Source of the DNA: an uncultured Phycisphaerales bacterium
GTDB lineage: Bacteria; Planctomycetota; Phycisphaerae; WQYP01
Assembly: GCA_903868035.1 (NCBI GenBank)
Contig: CAIPTQ010000253.1
Location: 1-52,058 of the forward strand
DNA length: 52,058 nucleotides
Reading direction: 5' to 3'
The position numbers were made by a program, and so were the translations under genes. Positions within the stretch are counted from its first letter, which is position 1, and the number at the start of each line of letters is the position of its first letter. Positions 17,285-25,432 of the stretch are shown one piece after another. A model generated the notes under the pieces. That model worked only from the letters and a program-made list of their open reading frames with translations. It was not told where the DNA came from and did no database searches.

Positions 17285-17309
17285 AAGGCCCGGCATCCCG
17301 CCGGGCCTT
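17285..17309 (-). terminator. Rho-independent-type terminator
   Basis: A perfect 10-bp stem, AAGGCCCGGC (17285-17294) with GCCGGGCCTT (17300-17309), loop 5 nt. On minus it runs into TTTCTTAA. It lies between the stop at 17328 and the next gene's start at 17240. Confidence 0.85.
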
Positions 17310-17327
17310 CCATGTTGTGTCACATCA

Positions 17328-18938
17328 TTAAGCCTTCCGCCGCCGCGCCAGCAGGGCCAGGCCGCCCAGCGCCAGGACCGCCAGCGAGGCCGGTTCCGGC
17401 GTGGCGACCACGGCGATCGCGTAATCGGAATTGTGGTTGATGACGGCCCACGCGGTGTCGGTGGCGGCGTCAAAGCCGTACGTGCCCAGGCCGTACGAGG
17501 AATTGTACGCCCCGGCCACAAAGCCCAGGCCGCCGTCGCCGCCGAAGTTCAAACTCACGGCATTGACCCAGTTGCCGCCGGCGTCTTTGGTGACGAGGCC
17601 CAGGGTGGTGCCGTCTGCCAGGGTCAGACCGCTGATGGCGCTGGCGTCAACCGTCAGGGAAAGGGCGAAGTTGTCGGTCTGGGCCGAGTTGAATCCATTG
17701 GCCATGCCCCAGAGGGTCAACACATCGGAATAGATCAGGGCGCTGACTTCGCCCTTGGCCGTCCAGCCGGTGTTGACGTCATCGGCCACGGCGCGGCTGC
17801 CTTCGGCGGTGGCGGTGGTGATGTTCGAGCCGCCGAGAATTTTCATCGACGTGCCCTGGTAGCCGCCGCCGGCGGGAATCGCGTCTTGCACGACCGGGGT
17901 GGCGCCAGTGCCGTAGGAAGCGCCGCGGGCGATGGTGAACTGTTTGCCGTTAGTGCTATAGCCGAAGGTTTCCGCGAGGGTCCAGACCGGGTTGGCCGTG
18001 ATGTCGCCATCGGAGGTGCCGGAGGTGGTCTTGGGGGTGGTGAAATAGCGACCGGTCACACGGGGGCCGTCGACGGTGAAGGTGTAGTAGCCGATGGTGC
18101 CCTGCTGGTCGCTGTAGACGGTTTCGCGGGTCGAGAAGCCGCTGCTGGCGGCGTAGAACTTGGTGCTGTCGGAGGCGCAGATGAGTTCCTGTACCTTGGA
18201 CTGGCCATCGGGGCTGGTGACCATGGCGCGGTGATCCATATGGTCGTGGCCGGAGATATCATAGCGGACGCCATTGGACTGCAGGACGCTGATGAAAGCG
18301 TTCTGGTTGGCGGTGTTGGAATCGTTGCCGCTGCCGAATTCATTGTCCTTGTGGTTCTGGCCCAGGAGGTTCTTGTGCTGGAACACGAACGCCTGGCTGT
18401 GGTCGGAGGCGGTGAGTTCGGTGTTCATCCAAGTCGTGGCGCTACTCAGGGCGGCGGGCGTATCGGCGGTGAGGATGTCCAGCAGGACGATCTTGGTGTT
18501 CTTATACGTCACCGTATAGTTGCTGGTGCCCGGCATGACCGAAACGACGGTGCTGGCGGTGGTGGTGGGAATGTAGTTGGTGTTGAAGAAGGTTTGGCCG
18601 GCGCCATTGTCTTCGTGGTTGCCGCGGAGACCATAGAAGGGGATGCCGTTGCTGGTGAGGGCGGCGGTGTAGTCAAGGCGGGTCTGGAGGCTGGCGGTGG
18701 AGCCATTGTCGCCCAGGTCGCCGACTTGGACGACAAACGACACGCCCTTGGCGATGAATTGCTGGTTGACGGCGTTGATGATGTTGGTGGAGACTGTGTT
18801 GACGCCGGTGCCCATGGTGTCCTGGGTGTCGGCCATGACGCCGAAGGTGAAGCTTTCGGCGCGAACGCCGGTGCTCAGCAGGGCGAGGGCCACGGCGGCG
18901 GTGAGAGCGGCTACGGATTGGTTGCGGAAAGATTTCAT
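17328..18938 (-). CDS. PEP-CTERM metallophosphoesterase
   Basis: 536 residues. Signal peptide (about 1-27). Calcineurin-like motifs in order: 'FGVMADTQ', 'VQVGDLGDNGS', 'GLRGNHEDNG', 'FVFQHKNLLG' and 'DISGHDHMDH', so the metal site looks complete. From about residue 320 a second, beta-rich region follows, ending in 'PEPASLAVLALGGLALLARRRKA'. It is an intact relative of the interrupted gene at 13912-15111, though longer. It should act outside the cytoplasm on an unknown phosphoester. A strong terminator follows. Confidence 0.87.
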   Translation of the reverse strand: MKSFRNQSVAALTAAVALALLSTGVRAESFTFGVMADTQDTMGTGVNTVSTNIINAVNQQFIAKGVSFVVQVGDLGDNGSTASLQTRLDYTAALTSNGIPFYGLRGNHEDNGAGQTFFNTNYIPTTTASTVVSVMPGTSNYTVTYKNTKIVLLDILTADTPAALSSATTWMNTELTASDHSQAFVFQHKNLLGQNHKDNEFGSGNDSNTANQNAFISVLQSNGVRYDISGHDHMDHRAMVTSPDGQSKVQELICASDSTKFYAASSGFSTRETVYSDQQGTIGYYTFTVDGPRVTGRYFTTPKTTSGTSDGDITANPVWTLAETFGYSTNGKQFTIARGASYGTGATPVVQDAIPAGGGYQGTSMKILGGSNITTATAEGSRAVADDVNTGWTAKGEVSALIYSDVLTLWGMANGFNSAQTDNFALSLTVDASAISGLTLADGTTLGLVTKDAGGNWVNAVSLNFGGDGGLGFVAGAYNSSYGLGTYGFDAATDTAWAVINHNSDYAIAVVATPEPASLAVLALGGLALLARRRKA

Positions 18939-19454
18939 GGGACGGACTCCTGAAAAAATGGGGACGAAAAATCCCCGGACGCATGATTTTCAAATCACGC
19001 GCATAGCGCGCACCATACAAGTGCAGGCCCTTTGGTTTCAGATGCGGAATTCTTGGCGCAGCAGCTCCCCAGCGGCCTCCGGCCCATTTTTTTGCGTCTC
19101 AAATTTGCGGCTTGCGTGAACGACCGGTCGCCGATTCCATCAACCCCCGTTCGTCCACACCTGCATGCAGTATGACCCGATAACATTAGGATTCCGGTAT
19201 CACGGCGCTGGAAATGAGAAAAGGATCATCCCGTCGTTATACGTCGGGATAACGCGGGCATCTGCCGTCAGTCGCGCCTTCATGCTTTACGGCGTTCCCA
19301 CCCATTCACACCCCGGCCACGCCCTTCTCGCGTTTGGCCCCCCGCCGCCCATTATCATTCCCCTAATTCCCATAATTCCCATCCCCTCTTCCGTTCTCGC
19401 CAAAAATCCCCCCTCGTCCTCCCGACACCAGTCACCCCGAAGGGGTCTCACCTC
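18939..19454. other. Intergenic, no gene seen
   Basis: Start of a 1.1-kb stretch without a credible gene. It contains an imperfect stem-loop at 19230-19258 (CGTTAT/ATAACG arms) and repeated 'ATTCCCAT' words near 19365-19385. Open frames on both strands here have no family resemblance and follow repeat sequence. Confidence 0.6.
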
Positions 19455-19562
19455 CTGGTGGTCCGTTCCTCTCGAAATTGCGTGTGATTTCAGAGCCGCG
19501 ACCGTAAGGGAGCGACCATCATTGCTGGTGTACCCGTCATTTCTGAGGGAATGGACCACTAG
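19455..19562. repeat. MITE-like repeat, family 1, copy A
   Basis: About 108 bp bounded by imperfect 18-19-bp terminal inverted repeats (CTGGTGGTCCGTTCCTCTC at the left; the complement of the right end reads CTAGTGGTCCATTCCCTC). The interior holds GAGCCGCGACCGTAAGGGAG. Copy B is at 22118-22216. Confidence 0.7.
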
Positions 19563-20030
19563 CCGGGGGTCGAGCGCGTCCCGCCGCGCCGGAACGCGCG
19601 CCGCCCCCGGCCCTTGCCCCCGCGCACCGTTCAACCCTGTCAGGGTTGCCCATCCACGCGGCATCACGGTGAACCGGTGCCCCGGAGATCCGTAGCACAC
19701 GCCGGCGATCATCTGAAAATATCCATCTTCGAACTGGTGGAGCTTGGCCCCGGAGGGGCCGTGGAATGTAGCCACGGGTGGAGCGATGCCGCCGCGCAGC
19801 GCCGGCATCGCGGAACCCGTGGTCCGCGCCCCCGATTTCCGTTTCGCCCCCAAGGGGCGAAGGATTTGTTCGCGTGTACCTGGCGATCAAACGCACATCA
19901 CCCCCTTCGCGCGTGTTGTTTTCGCGCCGCTGGTCGCGCCCGCGGGCCTAAAGTACAATGCTGGATGTGGATGCGTGGCCCACGGTGGCGAATATGCGGC
20001 CCCAGGCGGGGAATGACGCGGTAAATGGTT
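19563..20030. repeat. Cluster of short GC palindromes in a gene-free stretch
   Basis: Three separated palindromes: AACCCTGTCAGGGTT (19633-19647), GGCCCCGGAGGGGCC (19746-19760) and TCGCCCCCAAGGGGCGA (19844-19860). A fourth, ACCCCGAAGGGGT, lies just upstream at 19435-19447. The same style recurs before murF (47223-47359). Long open frames across it are translated repeat. Confidence 0.6.
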
Positions 20031-20044
20031 CCTGTCCGGACAGG
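20031..20044 (-). terminator. Palindrome after a PEP-CTERM gene
   Basis: CCTGTCCGGACAGG is a perfect 14-bp palindrome 28 bp past the stop at 20073. There is no T tract, so termination is only suggested by analogy with the other PEP-CTERM genes. Confidence 0.35.
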
Positions 20045-20072
20045 ACGGGTGAGGGCCTATGTCTGTTTCGCC

Positions 20073-20915
20073 CTACCGTCTGCGCCGTCCAAGCAGCATC
20101 ATCCCGCCCACGCACAGCACCGCCAAACTTGCCGGTTCTGGTGCCTGCACCGGTTGGAATTCGGCCACCGTCAATACCCGCTGCTGCGTAGAGGACTGCG
20201 AACCGGCGATTATGGTCACGCCGCCAGAGTCCGCGGCATTGGCCCAAGCGGCATATACCGACCCGCTCTGGGCGCTCACCCTGGCCTGCCCCAGCAATTG
20301 CGTCGGGGGAACCCAGTCGGCATAGGAGCCCAGGCTGGCATAGCTCGCCAGGACCATGGCCCCACTATAAACATTATAAACCGGAACGGTCAATAATGAA
20401 GTGGTATCCGTTGCACTGACGTGTGTGTGGGTGCCGACAGGCTGGTCCTGGCTGACGCCCCCCAGCGTCACGGCTCGCATTGCGACCGAATACTGCCCGC
20501 CACTGAATGTGAAGCCTACGGTCCCACTAATATCCGTGGCCACGTCACCCAGCACCGCGTAGGCAATCATGCTTTTTGCCCGGCCCACGGAATTCGGATC
20601 GCTAAACCAACTGGCCGCCGCAAGCAGAGTCACGGTCGGACCGCTCACAGGCGTCCAGGTAATGGTGGGAAATGTCGGCGCTCCGGGCTGGTGGCCTTCG
20701 TAAAGTACCGCCAGTACCGTGGCCGGCCCACTTTTGACTGTGTAAGTGAAAGAATCGGAGGCCGAACCGTCGGCACGCGCGTAGTTCAGGAAGCTCATGT
20801 CGCTATCCCGACAGATGACATCGGCCCCTGCGGGTGGTGCCAAAAAACCCAGCGCTGTGGCGGTTAACGCGAGCAGGCCAAACACGGACGGACGATAAGT
20901 TGTTTTTGTTTTCAT
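20073..20915 (-). CDS. PEP-CTERM secreted protein of unknown function
   Basis: 280 residues from the ATG at 20915; an ORF start further upstream reads through non-protein-like sequence. Signal peptide (about 1-31, 'FGLLALTATALGFLAPPAGA'), a beta-rich body ('FTYTVKSGPATVLAVLYEGH', 'ISGTVGFTFSGGQYSVAMRAVTL', 'GAMVLASYASLG', 'VTIIAGSQSSTQQRVLTVAEF') and the PEP-CTERM tail 'APEPASLAVLCVGGMMLLGRRRR'. The ribosome site is weak (GGGA). No enzyme motif is seen. It is the fifth PEP-CTERM gene of the cluster but is separated from the others by 1.1 kb of repeats. Confidence 0.75.
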   Translation of the reverse strand: MKTKTTYRPSVFGLLALTATALGFLAPPAGADVICRDSDMSFLNYARADGSASDSFTYTVKSGPATVLAVLYEGHQPGAPTFPTITWTPVSGPTVTLLAAASWFSDPNSVGRAKSMIAYAVLGDVATDISGTVGFTFSGGQYSVAMRAVTLGGVSQDQPVGTHTHVSATDTTSLLTVPVYNVYSGAMVLASYASLGSYADWVPPTQLLGQARVSAQSGSVYAAWANAADSGGVTIIAGSQSSTQQRVLTVAEFQPVQAPEPASLAVLCVGGMMLLGRRRR

Positions 20916-21434
20916 ATTTTTTCCCACAGAAACTGGCAAACGAAATACCCACGTGTCATTCAGTATGTCACCACATTGCGAAATAGCAAATATATTGTGA
21001 ATTTTGGCCCATTTTATGACGCCTAGTGCCATCCAAGACGCTCTGTCACCCCTGATACGGGGCGACGGGAAACAGGGGACAGGACGGACCGGCCCCATTG
21101 CTTTGCCTCCCCCGGCCCTCCTGCCGCAATCATAGGTGGTGGTGCCGGAGGTATTTCACCGGCCACGGCCCAAAAGGGAACCCGCCCGAAGGCCGGGGAG
21201 GCGAATCGGGCGGGTTGGGAGAAGGACTAATTTAGAACCAGACTCCAGTATACTAGCTGGCGCGGGCTTGGCAAGTGCCGTGGGGCGGCATGGGGTTTCG
21301 CCGATGGCGAAAACCCCCGCGTGCCAGTGCGTGCCAGTCGGTCCGTTTGCCCGGCAGCTACCCCTATCCATCCACGCCCAGTATCATCCTCTACCGTCCG
21401 GGTTGGATTTTGGTCCCCTTATCGGAGTCATGTC
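20916..21434. other. Intergenic region with hairpins
   Basis: No gene seen. It contains a perfect 11-bp inverted repeat, AACCCGCCCGA (21179-21189) with TCGGGCGGGTT (21206-21216), a possible terminator; a TATACT -10-like box at 21249-21254; and a second hairpin GGGGTTTCGCC/GGCGAAAACCCC at 21292-21317. Confidence 0.55.
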
Positions 21435-22121
21435 ATGCCGCGATTCATCTTTGCCTGCGTCCTTCCCACGCTGCTCCTGGTCCTCGGCTGCAAACCTGCT
21501 GGCACGCCCACTCCGCCTCCCACCCCCGCTGCCGCCTCGGTGCCCGCATCGGCCCCAACATCAGCCCCGGCATCGGCCCCGGCGCCCACCATCACCATCT
21601 TCGGCCTCTCCGATTCCCCCGCCAGCGTCGTATTCCTGGTGAACCATTCGGCAACCCCCACCAACTTCGCCGACCCCGTTCATCTCGAGATCGCCCGCGC
21701 CATCAAAGACCTGAAAGCTCCAACCACGGTGGCCTTCTACGTGTTCTCCGAAGACCTCCGGGCCCTCGCCGGCCAGACCCTCACCCCCGTCACCCCCGAA
21801 TTTCGCAGCACCCTCGCGCAGGAGTACGCCCGGACCGACAGCTCCGGCAGCATCGAGAACGAAGTCGCCGCCTTCCAGAACGCCTTCCAGCAGGCCCTCG
21901 CGCTCCAGCCCGAGGCCATCTTCCTCGTCACCTACAGCAAGCCCGACCCGAAACTTGCCCCCGCCGTGAAAGAACTCAATAAAGACGCCCACGTGCGCAT
22001 CAATGTCCTGGCGCTCATCGCCGACCCGAGCCCCGATGTTGAAGCCGCCCTCGCCCAAATCGCCAAAGATTCTGGCGGCGCCGGCAAGACCCTGCGCGAA
22101 AAAGATGTGCTGCAGAACTAG
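21435..22121 (+). CDS. Lipoprotein with vWA-like hydrophobic core
   Basis: 228 residues from the ATG at 21435, which has GGAG 7 nt upstream. 'MPRFIFACVLPTLLLVLGC' is a lipoprotein signal (Cys19). A Pro/Ala/Ser-rich linker follows (about 20-55). The rest resembles a von Willebrand A fold: 'SVVFLVNHSATPTNFADPVHLEIARAIKDL' occupies the place of the usual DxSxS motif, but its metal-binding Asp is Asn and the serine pattern is broken; 'TTVAFYVFSEDL' and 'AIFLVTYSKPDP' would be the following strands. It is probably a surface or periplasmic binding protein without the metal site (inference). The TAG stop lies in the terminal repeat of an inserted element (22118-22216). Confidence 0.7.
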   Translation: MPRFIFACVLPTLLLVLGCKPAGTPTPPPTPAAASVPASAPTSAPASAPAPTITIFGLSDSPASVVFLVNHSATPTNFADPVHLEIARAIKDLKAPTTVAFYVFSEDLRALAGQTLTPVTPEFRSTLAQEYARTDSSGSIENEVAAFQNAFQQALALQPEAIFLVTYSKPDPKLAPAVKELNKDAHVRINVLALIADPSPDVEAALAQIAKDSGGAGKTLREKDVLQN

Positions 22122-22216
22122 TGTTTCATTCCTCGCGAATCCGCAAGTGATATCCGAGCCGCGACCATAAGGAAGCGACCGTCTTGCCCGCAATTTCAAA
22201 TGGAATGATCCGCGAG
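22118..22216. repeat. MITE-like repeat, family 1, copy B
   Basis: The left end CTAGTGTTTCATTCCTC matches the terminal repeat of copy A with three differences. The interior GAGCCGCGACCATAAGGAAG matches copy A's core. The right end TGGAATGATCCGCGAG is more diverged. The element begins inside the last two codons of the lipoprotein gene. Confidence 0.65.
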
Positions 22217-22285
22217 TTGATCAAATGGCGCAGATGGCACTCGTGGGTTCACCATCCGCGTGGCAGCGCCAAACCGCGTCCCTTC

Positions 22286-23356
22286 TCAAGGCGCGCTGCG
22301 CACCGCCAGATTGCGCGACCCATCCGGCTGAATCATCACCGCAATGAACAGCCGCAGTGGGCCGGTTTCATCCGACGACTGCGCCCACGAAACCACCGCC
22401 TTGCCGTACTTGCCATCCGCGCGAAAATAGAAAAATTCATTCCGGTCCGCCACATTCTTGCTCGCCGCATCGCGCAGCGTCCGCAATCGCCTTTCGCCCA
22501 GCGTGAATTCTGGCGCATAAGCCCCTTCCGGTGCCTGGCTCATCTGCGCCAGCGGATTCGATCCCGCCTGCGGTGTGAATCCCGCAAAACCCGCGTCCGC
22601 ATCGCTGATCCGGAACGTCAACTGTGCCGGCAGATTCAAATCCAGCGGATCCACCCGCCGCTCCGGCCCCGTCGTGCGCGTCGGCTGCCGCTGAATGGTC
22701 GCATACAACCCATGTGCTGGCACGGTCTGGACCGGCCCCAGGTTCAACAGCGCCCCATCCGACAGGGCAATCGTGTGATCGCGCGTATAGCCATACGTTG
22801 GATCGCTCGCCCCGCCCGTCGCCAACGCCTTGCTCAGGTCGATCACCGGCTGTGTGTTCGGATCGGTGTAGTCCGCCTGTACCGCCAGCCACCGCAGTGC
22901 CGGCATCGGGCGGTCCTTCCGCTGCATCACCACCTGCGCCGGCGTATTCAGCGGCCATTGATCCCCCTCCACCCAGCGGTTCTCCGAACGGATGTACGTC
23001 TGCGCCACCACTATCGTCTGATCCATATACCCCGGCTTGCGGAACGTGAAAGCAAGTTCGTGCGCCCGTTGCTGCGGCACGTTAAAGGTGTGATTCGCCA
23101 TCAGCGTCTGGGTGGAAAACTCCGGGTAACTCCGGTCGGCGTGCCACAGGTAATACTCCCGTTTCACCGTCACTACCACGTCATCCACCGGCCCGCCCTG
23201 ATCGTCCACAATCGCGCCTTTCAGTCCCAGATCGCCATTATGGCTGAAGGCCTCCGGCACCGAAATGCCCGCGGTGATTAAACCGCAGGCCGGCACCATG
23301 GCCCCGGCCAACAATATGGCAAGCCTCAGTGACACGATGCGTTGCATGGCAGTCAT
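22286..23356 (-). CDS. Secreted/lipoprotein-like protein with CarboxypepD_reg-like domain (paralogue 1)
   Basis: 356 residues. N-terminal export signal (about 1-24, 'SLRLAILLAGAMVPACG', a possible but atypical lipobox at Cys24). A short beta-sandwich of the carboxypeptidase regulatory-like type follows: 'GLKGAIVDDQGGPVDDVVVTVKREYYLW' (about 44-71), then 'HELAFTFRKPGYMDQTIVV'. The C-terminal half ('LTFRISDADAGFAGFTPQAG', 'RNEFFYFRADGKYGKAVVSW', 'LRLFIAVMIQPDGSRNLAVR') matches the gene at 24226-25257 in layout, so the two are paralogues. It is last in a three-gene minus-strand set. Function unknown; perhaps carbohydrate or partner binding at the outer membrane. Confidence 0.7.
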   Translation of the reverse strand: MTAMQRIVSLRLAILLAGAMVPACGLITAGISVPEAFSHNGDLGLKGAIVDDQGGPVDDVVVTVKREYYLWHADRSYPEFSTQTLMANHTFNVPQQRAHELAFTFRKPGYMDQTIVVAQTYIRSENRWVEGDQWPLNTPAQVVMQRKDRPMPALRWLAVQADYTDPNTQPVIDLSKALATGGASDPTYGYTRDHTIALSDGALLNLGPVQTVPAHGLYATIQRQPTRTTGPERRVDPLDLNLPAQLTFRISDADAGFAGFTPQAGSNPLAQMSQAPEGAYAPEFTLGERRLRTLRDAASKNVADRNEFFYFRADGKYGKAVVSWAQSSDETGPLRLFIAVMIQPDGSRNLAVRSAP

Positions 23357-23406
23357 GGTTCACTCTCCGCCAACAGTGATGCGCCGGCCGGCGAATCCGC
23401 CGCGCT

Positions 23407-24192
23407 TCACGGAGCCTGGGGATTCTGTGGATTCACCGTGCGGTCGGCAATGGACCGCAGCGCCGCCAGCACACTCGCCGGCAGTTTTGGCCCCGGCAGG
23501 TCGCTCGGCAGCGCCGCCGATTTCTTGTTGTACACAACGTCATACAACACGCATGCCGCCAGGTATGACCCCGCATCCGTCGGATGCCGGTCATCCAGCA
23601 GCAGCGCAATGTCCGGCCGTTCCGCCGCGCACAATTTCCACGCCGCCCCAATGGGCGCCAGCCGCGCCTGCGTGCGGTCAATGATCGTGCCGTACGTTTT
23701 GACCAGCGCCGAATAATCGCTTTCCAGGTCGCGGCGCGTCCAGTTCTGGAAGACCATGGTCTTCCCCCCCGCGCGCTTGATCTCCTCATCAAACAGCACG
23801 AAATATTTCAGGCACTCCTCCGGCTCCGTCACCGGCTTGCGGCTGAAATCCTGCAGGACCACATAATCGAACCTCCCCGTACCGATGCGCCGGGCCGCAT
23901 CCCGCATCGCCCAGTGCTGGCTGAGCGCCGCCAGCGGGGTGGTGTGCTGCTCGATGTAAATCGGCGCCGCTTCCCCGGCTGAAAACTGCTGCAGCAGCCC
24001 CGGCAAATCGTTGTAGTAAGTCAGGCTGTCACCAATCATCAGAATACGCGTCTGCGGCGCGCCGGGTGCAAACTTCAGCCGCTCATAACGCGGGGCCTCG
24101 TACAGCCGGCACCCCGAAAGCGCCGTCAGCAGAAATATAAGCCCCAGAATGTGCCAGCCCCGCCGGCGAAAAATGCGAATGAAATCGGGCAT
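23407..24192 (-). CDS. SGNH/GDSL hydrolase lipoprotein
   Basis: 261 residues. An N-terminal anchor ends in the lipobox 'LTALSGC' (Cys28). SGNH blocks: 'ILMIGDSLTYYNDLPGLL' with the nucleophile Ser of GDS; 'YVVLQDFSRKP' (block III region); and 'DDRHPTDAGSYLAA' carrying the catalytic Asp and His. The family contains esterases and acetyl-xylan or acyl hydrolases of cell-surface glycans. It lies 33 bp downstream of one CarboxypepD_reg-like lipoprotein gene and 50 bp upstream of the other on the same strand, so an operon is likely. Substrate unknown. Confidence 0.85.
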   Translation of the reverse strand: MPDFIRIFRRRGWHILGLIFLLTALSGCRLYEAPRYERLKFAPGAPQTRILMIGDSLTYYNDLPGLLQQFSAGEAAPIYIEQHTTPLAALSQHWAMRDAARRIGTGRFDYVVLQDFSRKPVTEPEECLKYFVLFDEEIKRAGGKTMVFQNWTRRDLESDYSALVKTYGTIIDRTQARLAPIGAAWKLCAAERPDIALLLDDRHPTDAGSYLAACVLYDVVYNKKSAALPSDLPGPKLPASVLAALRSIADRTVNPQNPQAP

Positions 24193-24225
24193 AGGCTGTA
24201 CTCGCGGCAGATGAAACTTCGGAAC

Positions 24226-25257
24226 TCAGCGGTCACGGTTCGACTGATAATAGTGCAAATCACGGTTGTCCGGTTCCGGCTGGATATACAATTCATACCG
24301 GAATACCGGCTTCCCCGCCTGCATGCCCCACGAGAACACCCCCTTGCCATAATAATGCCCCGCGCGGAACAGAAAATACTCGTGCGCCTCGATGATGTTC
24401 TCCTGGTTGGTGGAGCGCATCTCCTTCAGCCGCGTGCGCGTGAACGTCAGCTCATGTACGTACCCGCTGGCCGGCGCCAGATCCGTCGTGTCAATCGGAT
24501 GAAACCCCACCCGCGGCACAATGGCGATGAACCCCGACTGCGGCCCTGGCAGATGCAGCGTCACATGGCTCGGGATGTCCAGGTCCGCCAGATCAATGTC
24601 CCCCTTGGCATTCAGGGCCGTCGGCGGCTCCTTGTCCAGCGTCGCGTATAGCGTGCCCGCTGGAAACACGCTCGGATCCTCCGCATCCTTGCCCGCATAC
24701 AGAATATCCCCGTCCGCGGCATGCGCTAGGTTCGGCAACGCAATGGCGTTCGCCAGGGGATACTCGCTATAAGTAATATTGGTGTCAAAACGCACCAGCC
24801 GGGCCTGCGGCGCGCGGCTCGATAACAGCACCACCGGAAAATTCTCCCCCTTATGCCAGATGCCCCCCTGGGTGTGTACGTCGTCGGGGCTATCGGCCGT
24901 CAGGCGGTTGTACGCGTCCTGATAGCCGTCCTTGGAAAACGTGAACTCGCTGTACGAACCGCGCGTGTCGAAGCCATAATTCCCATCCGCCCGGCGCGTG
25001 ATCACTTCATCCAGATCCTTGGACCCCGCCACCGGCGTCCATATGTGGTGGCTGTTGGCCAGCCGGACAATCACCCCGTCTACCGCCTGCCCCGACGCAT
25101 CGACCACCTTGCCCCGGAACGAGAACGACGCGTTGCGCGCCACCGCCGCCGTCAGCGACAGCGGAAACGTGAGGATGCCGCAGCCCATCAGCAACAGGGA
25201 TACGGCTGCCACGGCGGCCCAGGCACTCATCGAAAAACTGCGTCGTTGCATCGGCAT
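24226..25257 (-). CDS. Lipoprotein with CarboxypepD_reg-like domain (paralogue 2)
   Basis: 343 residues from the ATG at 25257, which has GGGAG 7 nt upstream. A signal sequence ends in the lipobox 'LLMGC' (about Cys25). 'SFRGKVVDASGQAVDGVIVRLANSHHIW' is the beta-sandwich regulatory-domain pattern also seen in the gene at 22286-23356. 'SEFTFSKDGYQD', 'LYATLDKEPPTALNAKGDIDLADLDIPSHVTLHL', 'SGFIAIVPRVGF', 'HEYFLFRAGHYYGKGVFSWGM' and 'RYELYIQPEPDNRDL' match the paralogue block by block. It is the first gene of the presumed operon and divergent from the ankyrin gene. Confidence 0.72.
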   Translation of the reverse strand: MPMQRRSFSMSAWAAVAAVSLLLMGCGILTFPLSLTAAVARNASFSFRGKVVDASGQAVDGVIVRLANSHHIWTPVAGSKDLDEVITRRADGNYGFDTRGSYSEFTFSKDGYQDAYNRLTADSPDDVHTQGGIWHKGENFPVVLLSSRAPQARLVRFDTNITYSEYPLANAIALPNLAHAADGDILYAGKDAEDPSVFPAGTLYATLDKEPPTALNAKGDIDLADLDIPSHVTLHLPGPQSGFIAIVPRVGFHPIDTTDLAPASGYVHELTFTRTRLKEMRSTNQENIIEAHEYFLFRAGHYYGKGVFSWGMQAGKPVFRYELYIQPEPDNRDLHYYQSNRDR

Positions 25258-25385
25258 GTTTATCTCCCTGAAATGTCCCCATATGCTACCGCCGTTCTCC
25301 ACGGCTGGGAAGCGCCTTTCAACCCTCACCCCGGGAAAAATCCACATTCCCCCCCCGCTCTTCTTCCCCTCACCCGCCAACCGGT

Positions 25386-25391
25386 TATACT
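25386..25391 (+). promoter_or_regulatory. -10 box TATACT for the ankyrin gene
   Basis: TATACT lies 41 nt upstream of the ATG at 25433 in the divergent spacer. The gene itself has a good GGGAGG ribosome site, so this one is not leaderless. No clear -35 element. Confidence 0.4.
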
Positions 25392-25432
25392 ATCCCCTCA
25401 AGGCATCATCTATATTCAGCGGGAGGCGATGT

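Noticed and set aside
17433..18953. 506-residue plus-strand ORF opposite the PEP-CTERM phosphoesterase
   Set aside because: Low-complexity Gly/Ala/Val shadow of the minus-strand gene with a signal peptide and metal motifs.
19165..19853. Overlapping 176- and 188-residue ORFs in the gene-free stretch
   Set aside because: They translate MITE and palindrome repeats; no protein-like composition.
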